Below, piece by piece: positions 61,701 to 64,000 of a stretch of DNA of 64,000 nucleotides. Numbering within the stretch: the stretch's first letter is position 1; the number at the start of each line of letters is the position of its first letter. The position numbers and the translations under genes were made by a program. This stretch comes from Centropus unirufus. Its lineage: Eukaryota; Chordata; Aves; Cuculiformes; Centropidae. The notes beneath the pieces are model-generated. The model had not been told where the DNA came from. It worked only from the letters and a program-made list of their open reading frames with translations, and did no database searches. The stretch lies in NCBI GenBank assembly GCA_013397695.1, contig VYZI01000058.1, positions 2,487,867 to 2,551,866 of the forward strand, written 5' to 3'.

Positions 61701-64000
61701 AATCAGAGAGAACACTAAAACACTGTCCCAACAGCTTCTGCACCTAGTGTCTTTCCCAAACAAAGACATACAGCCAAGGGCACGTACTGGAAGCTAACGC
61801 ATCTCTGATACTGCATACTCAAAGGTATTTCCCAGTGAGGGTTATTGTCTTTCATTATTGAGCATTGCACGACTCAATAGATTTATAAACACAATACTAC
61901 AAAAGGTGGAAGAAGGACTTACATCTCATACGGAACCGTTCTCCAGACCCACTCTGAGAGCCAGGGTGGGAACCAGGCTGTGAGCCAGAGTTGCTTGAAC
62001 CTGAAGAACTGCCGCTGCCTGGTCTTGGTACGAGCTTCTCCACCCTTTCCCACAGCAGACGAGGCTCTATATTGCTGTATCAGATGAGGGAAGAAAGTCT
62101 TTGTCACACACTTCGGTGTCAGATTCCCCTTTCTAAACTAAAACATCACTCTTCCTCAGTGTTTCGCTAATAACTCATCTGAAAGGAGCACTCAACACAG
62201 AGCTGAGGGCACCAGTGATGCTTCACAATCTAAGCAGCAGCTCCCTTTGAAATACCTATTACCTTATTTAGGATGATAAAAAAAAAGTTTATGTGGGTGT
62301 AAGCTATTCTTTTTGTTTGGCACTGGCTACCTGCCATTTTTATTCATCTAACCTAAAGGAGACCATTCCCTCGACCTGCATGCAGCAGGTTTCAAAAGAG
62401 CTCAGAATTGCCCTGGCCAACCAAGCATAAACCAAAAAGCCAGCTCTGCCTGTCCCTCTCAGAATGCCCTCACTGCCGTGCATTGAGTCAATTCCAGGGT
62501 GGCCTGCCCACAGTGCTCCATTGAGGTCAGGAAGGAGACCCTTCCTCTCCTCCTTCCTGACCTTGTATGATCTGTGACACAGCTCATGAATGCTTCTCCC
62601 CCTCTTAAAAGTCTGGTTCTGGCTAAGGGACCAAAAAGTTTCGGAGATCTCTTCACTTTAGATGTTACAAACACTTCTGCTACCAGTAATCCCCACAGTA
62701 TGCCCAAGATGACCTGTTGCACCAAAAGACAAGTTGTTCATGAATGGCCACATTTTATTTGAGTAATCTTAAGGATGTTTTGAAATTATTGCAAAAGTTA
62801 CAGGACAAGTACCTCAGAAGAGGAGAGGGAAGTGTTTGTTGTGCCAGAGTTTATTGGCATACATGCTACAAGGGACATTAATATTAATCGCTACTGAAAA
62901 GGCATTCAAATCCATTTTTCTCTTACATCCAACAGACAAAGCCAAAAGCTCTCTGGAACTGCCTGGCTTCCCATGACCCCTTTCCTCCTAATGCAAGAGA
63001 GGTGAATGAATACATGCAGGTTTACAAACCTCGTGGAGTTTCTTTGACCTGCTTGGTTATTTTGCTGCCCGCTACCTTGCAGTGGAGAATCACGGCGGGA
63101 CAGGACTGGTGATCGGGATGTCGTTCTCACAGGTACCTTGGGAGAAAAAGCATTGTGTTAAACCCACAAAAGGGAGAGAGAGAAGAGGAAAACTAAACCT
63201 CTCCTGCCACAGAATATTTTCTTAAGATTTTAACACACCTAATTCTAAGTCCAAGCTAGCATCAACAATCAAAAACAATAGACAAGACCCCATAAAACCA
63301 AGAACCTTAGTCGGGATACTGTTCAGATCTTGGAGAGAACTCAAAGTTTAGCCTTAACATTAAGTAGTGTTTAATAGTTACCACACGAACACATACGCAC
63401 CCTGCTACCCTCCAGCTATTGAGACATTCTAAAAAGAATTTGGCATTTTGACTGAAGCAGGGGAGGCACAAAGCAATTTGCTGAAACAGCATGAGGGTTA
63501 GGACAGTAAGCTCAGGGGAACCAAACAAATGCCTGGGAATGGATCAGCAGAAGGCAAAGACTGGTGGGGGGAGCAAGAATATACTCAGAAGAAGCAAATC
63601 CCAGTGGATGGGAGTGGGGCGGTGGAAGGGGAGAGGAGGAGGAAATATATTGAATGTTTCCTTTTTGTTCAGTTTCATCTCAATTTTAAATACGTACGTG
63701 ATTCATAGTTTGGGTTGCTAACAGATGAAGAGGAAAATTAACTCTGAGCAATAAGCTCAGGGATATTTTAAATTCTTTCCTATGAATACGATAATGATTT
63801 GTTAACTTTGCATAATAAATTGTCTCTCTGAAATAGATGCATTCTATAAATAATTGCCAACTTTATGTGAGGCTTCAATATTGTACTTCAGGTTGATTAT
63901 CATTAACCCATTGACTGAACACCTACATAATGGTCTGCTTTCTAAAATACTGTTACCAATGCAGGCACAAGGGTACGGTCTTCCCAGTGCCCAGGGTATC
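34645..64000 (-). CDS. MAP4K4: MAP4K4 (HGK/NIK), Ste20-family kinase; 3' part with CNH domain and 3' UTR
   Basis: Sixteen coding exons were placed: 63030-63136, 61923-62074, 61123-61220, 60779-60787 (microexon), 59667-59842, 59044-59164, 57674-57865, 55174-55291, 54734-54904, 50930-51073, 45375-45509, 42363-42463, 41479-41628, 40506-40665, 38557-38696 and 37759-37842. Their 2,058 nt form one frame of 685 residues plus stop, with matching phase at every junction. The first 300 or so residues are the Ser-rich and acidic linker; the rest is the CNH domain from about [10 protein letters not shown] to the C-terminus LGRTSLLSW. Linker motifs such as [12 protein letters not shown] and that C-terminus separate it from the paralogues TNIK and MINK1. 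Family knowledge: a GCK-IV kinase acting upstream of JNK and on adhesion and cytoskeleton, with the CNH domain as a partner-binding (small GTPase) regulatory module. The kinase domain and the first linker half lie beyond the right edge. Confidence 0.96.
37759..37842 (-). CDS. MAP4K4: MAP4K4 last coding exon with stop codon
   Basis: Acceptor TTTTTTTGCAG|GTTT; 28 codons including the TAG at 37759-37761. It encodes [20 protein letters not shown] and the C-terminus RTSLLSW. That ending differs from TNIK (NSMMNW) and MINK1 (NCIMNW), which supports MAP4K4. Confidence 0.96.
   Translation of the reverse strand, partial: VFFASVRSGGSSQVYFMTLGRTSLLSW
38557..38696 (-). CDS. MAP4K4: MAP4K4 exon: CNH domain, [18 protein letters not shown]
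   Basis: Acceptor TTCCAAAG|CGTA, donor GACAAG|GTATAA; 140 nt, phase 1 in and 0 out. It encodes [20 protein letters not shown], then [20 protein letters not shown] and CERNDK. Confidence 0.95.
38697..40505 (-). other. MAP4K4: MAP4K4 intron (before the penultimate coding exon)
   Basis: AT-rich intron without recognised repeats or exons. The shorter introns 37843-38556, 40666-41478 and 41629-42362 are equally plain. Confidence 0.6.
40506..40665 (-). CDS. MAP4K4: MAP4K4 exon: CNH domain, [18 protein letters not shown]
   Basis: Acceptor TCTGTAG|ATCC, donor CAGTGG|GTAAGT; 160 nt, phase 0 in and 1 out. It encodes [20 protein letters not shown], then [20 protein letters not shown] and [13 protein letters not shown]. 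Confidence 0.95.
41479..41628 (-). CDS. MAP4K4: MAP4K4 exon: CNH domain, [14 protein letters not shown]
   Basis: Acceptor TCTCACAG|TCAT, donor ACACAT|GTAAGA; 150 nt, phase 0 on both sides. It encodes [20 protein letters not shown], then [20 protein letters not shown] and [10 protein letters not shown]. The SFGELVHK form is MAP4K4-like, while TNIK and MINK1 have SFADL here. Confidence 0.95.
42363..42463 (-). CDS. MAP4K4: MAP4K4 exon: CNH domain, [13 protein letters not shown]
   Basis: Acceptor AATTTCAG|TAAA, donor TTTAAG|GTAACA; 101 nt, phase 1 in and 0 out. It encodes [20 protein letters not shown] and [15 protein letters not shown] longer frame on the opposite strand here is a shadow. Confidence 0.95.
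42464..45374 (-). other. MAP4K4: MAP4K4 intron
   Basis: Contains A and T runs (43669-43680) and a long pyrimidine-rich tract around 44868-44918. The 154-codon plus-strand frame near 43,917 has no family motif and no support. No transposon recognised. Confidence 0.6.
45375..45509 (-). CDS. MAP4K4: MAP4K4 exon: CNH domain, [13 protein letters not shown]
   Basis: Acceptor GTGGCCAG|GTAA, donor AGTTG|GTGAGT; 135 nt, phase 1 in and 1 out. It encodes [20 protein letters not shown], then [20 protein letters not shown] and HYKV. Confidence 0.95.
45510..50929 (-). other. MAP4K4: MAP4K4 intron (largest in the window)
   Basis: Holds a TA/CA microsatellite at about 45868-45907, a T run at 48354-48367, a GAAA tract near 48386-48400 and an AC tract near 50446-50459. 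No exon, RNA gene or CR1 seen. Confidence 0.6.
45868..45907. repeat. Compound (TA)n(CA)n microsatellite
   Basis: ATATATATACACACACACAC followed by ACATAGATATATATAT. A likely length-variable locus. Confidence 0.85.
50930..51073 (-). CDS. MAP4K4: MAP4K4 exon: CNH domain, blade with [13 protein letters not shown]
   Basis: Acceptor CTTCTAG|GAGT, donor TTTCTG|GTAAAG; 144 nt, phase 1 in and 1 out. It encodes [20 protein letters not shown], then [20 protein letters not shown] and NVLVTIS. The assembly gap lies about 300 bases upstream of this exon in the transcript direction and does not touch it. Confidence 0.95.
51074..54733 (-). other. MAP4K4: MAP4K4 intron containing the assembly gap
   Basis: Apart from the gap, it has a locally GC-richer stretch (52,000-52,870) with open frames on both strands that look like composition effects, and an A run near 53425. 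No exon supported. Confidence 0.6.
51372..51468. other. Assembly gap (97 N)
   Basis: A run of 97 unknown bases, followed at once by TATAAATATATAAAAG, so the missing part may be an AT-rich simple repeat. Coding exons at 50930 and 54734 are unaffected and join in frame. Confidence 0.99.
54734..54904 (-). CDS. MAP4K4: MAP4K4 exon: start of the CNH region
   Basis: Acceptor TTTTTCAG|TAGG, donor TATGGG|GTAATG; 171 nt, phase 1 in and 1 out. It includes [40 protein letters not shown] and [16 protein letters not shown]. The last stretch opens the citron-homology domain. Confidence 0.95.
55174..55291 (-). CDS. MAP4K4: MAP4K4 exon: [12 protein letters not shown] segment
   Basis: Acceptor ATTGCAG|ACTC, donor TGTGG|GTAAGT; 118 nt, phase 0 in and 1 out. 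It encodes [20 protein letters not shown] and then [19 protein letters not shown]. Confidence 0.94.
55292..57673 (-). other. MAP4K4: MAP4K4 intron
   Basis: Contains a T run near 55585-55599 and a GC-richer stretch (56,500-57,300) with chance frames on both strands. No repeat family or exon recognised. The neighbouring introns 57866-59043 and 59165-59666 show nothing notable. Confidence 0.6.
57674..57865 (-). CDS. MAP4K4: MAP4K4 cassette exon: poly-Ser linker segment
   Basis: Acceptor TTCTGCAG|AGTA, donor AATGAG|GTATGT; 192 nt, phase 0 on both sides, so skipping keeps the frame. It encodes [20 protein letters not shown], then [17 protein letters not shown] and a Ser/Thr/Pro run, ending DKLTTNE. 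In mammals, isoforms both with and without this segment are known to me. On the plus strand the Ser run appears as a GGA/GGT-rich repeat at 57735-57775. Confidence 0.93.
59044..59164 (-). CDS. MAP4K4: MAP4K4 exon: linker, [11 protein letters not shown] segment
   Basis: Acceptor CAAATAG|GTCA, donor CGACAG|GTATTT; 121 nt, phase 2 in and 0 out. It encodes [20 protein letters not shown] and ends EGTLIVRQ, a strongly conserved linker stretch. Confidence 0.93.
59667..59842 (-). CDS. MAP4K4: MAP4K4 exon: linker, DLTALAKEL and acidic cluster
   Basis: Acceptor CTATCAG|GATT; 176 nt, phase 0 in and 2 out. It encodes [20 protein letters not shown], then [20 protein letters not shown] and [17 protein letters not shown]. 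Frame continuity with the next exon requires the donor AGT|GTTAGT, an acceptable but non-typical site. The GTTAGT hexamer replaces the usual GTRAGT. Confidence 0.92.
59843..61122 (-). other. MAP4K4: MAP4K4 intron pair flanking the microexon
   Basis: Apart from the 9-nt exon at 60779-60787, nothing coding is supported. A 147-codon minus-strand frame (60603-61046) runs across the microexon in the same reading frame but has no family similarity that I recognise and is read as chance. Confidence 0.55.
60779..60787 (-). CDS. MAP4K4: MAP4K4 9-nt microexon encoding Gly-Glu-Val
   Basis: The minus strand reads GGTGCAG|GGAGAAGTG|GTAAGACC, a clean acceptor and donor around nine bases, phase 0 on both sides. 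It lies in the intron between the exon ending in KPA and the exon starting with DLTALAKEL. The human protein as I recall it reads [15 protein letters not shown] at this point, so position and product agree. It is far too short for gene finders. The polypyrimidine tract before it is weak, typical of regulated microexons. Confidence 0.8.
61123..61220 (-). CDS. MAP4K4: MAP4K4 exon: linker, SKSEGSPSQ segment
   Basis: Acceptor ATGTAG|CG, donor CCTGCT|GTAAGT; 98 nt, phase 1 in and 0 out. It encodes [20 protein letters not shown] then [13 protein letters not shown]. It can splice to the microexon at 60779 or directly to 59842. Confidence 0.93.
61221..63029 (-). other. MAP4K4: MAP4K4 introns on either side of the 61923-62074 exon
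   Basis: The intervals 61221-61922 and 62075-63029 hold unique-looking intron sequence. No further cassette exon could be identified. Confidence 0.5.
61923..62074 (-). CDS. MAP4K4: MAP4K4 exon: linker, Gly/Ser-rich repeat segment
   Basis: Acceptor GATACAG|C, donor GAGAT|GTAAGT; 152 nt, phase 2 in and 1 out. It encodes [20 protein letters not shown] followed by alternating SGS and [10 protein letters not shown] units, ending GERFRMR. A shifted frame across this exon is also open but is not the coding one. Confidence 0.93.
63030..63136 (-). CDS. MAP4K4: MAP4K4 exon: linker, [10 protein letters not shown] segment
   Basis: Acceptor CTCCCAAG|GTAC, donor CACGAG|GTTTGT; 107 nt, phase 0 in and 2 out. 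It encodes [20 protein letters not shown] and then [15 protein letters not shown], a basic Ser/Pro-rich piece. This is the first exon visible from the 5' side of the gene. Confidence 0.92.
63137..64000 (-). other. MAP4K4: MAP4K4 intron, partial, to the window edge
   Basis: The exon expected next upstream (ending in the EEDIPPK-type sequence of the linker) is not present here, so it lies beyond the right edge. Nothing else recognised. Confidence 0.55.

Noticed and set aside
63940..64000. Possible MAP4K4 exon at the right edge with a GTAACA donor
   Set aside because: None of its frames matches the linker sequence expected before [10 protein letters not shown].

Overview
This window is vertebrate nuclear DNA, most likely from a bird. 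It has split exons with GT/AG junctions, long AT-rich introns, a large intergenic space and several copies of the CR1 LINE, some still carrying its typical 3' end (attctatgat-like). I cannot name the species. There is no operon, prophage, CRISPR array or other prokaryotic-style system. All firm coding sequence belongs to two genes, both on the minus strand.

Left part (1 to about 9,250, minus): the 5' part of IL1R2, the decoy interleukin-1 receptor. I could place seven exons with matching splice phases: a short TATA-driven first exon, a signal-peptide exon, and five exons covering Ig1, Ig2 and most of Ig3. The last exons (end of Ig3, membrane segment, short tail) lie off the left edge. The intron between the sixth and fifth exons holds a CpG island with a perfect match to the CTCF consensus.

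Middle (about 9,250 to 34,640): roughly 25 kb between the genes with no gene I can support. It holds CR1 copies of at least two ages, microsatellites, small tandem duplications and two AT-rich blocks that look like candidate regulatory sequence.

Right part (about 34,645 to 64,000, minus): the 3' part of MAP4K4 (HGK/NIK, a Ste20/GCK-IV kinase). Sixteen coding exons were placed, including a 9-nt microexon encoding Gly-Glu-Val. Together they encode 685 residues in one continuous frame: the second half of the Ser/acidic linker and the whole citron-homology (CNH) domain, then a 3' UTR of about 3.1 kb. The kinase domain lies beyond the right edge. A 97-base run of N interrupts one intron.

The order MAP4K4 then IL1R2, transcribed the same way, matches the order known from human chromosome 2 and supports both calls. 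IL1R2 soaks up IL-1 outside the cell without signalling, and MAP4K4 acts in JNK/stress signalling and cytoskeletal control; their adjacency is conserved synteny, not a shared pathway unit. I did not find a previously undescribed system. The best leads are the microexon, the intragenic CpG/CTCF element, and a possible in-frame upstream start in IL1R2.
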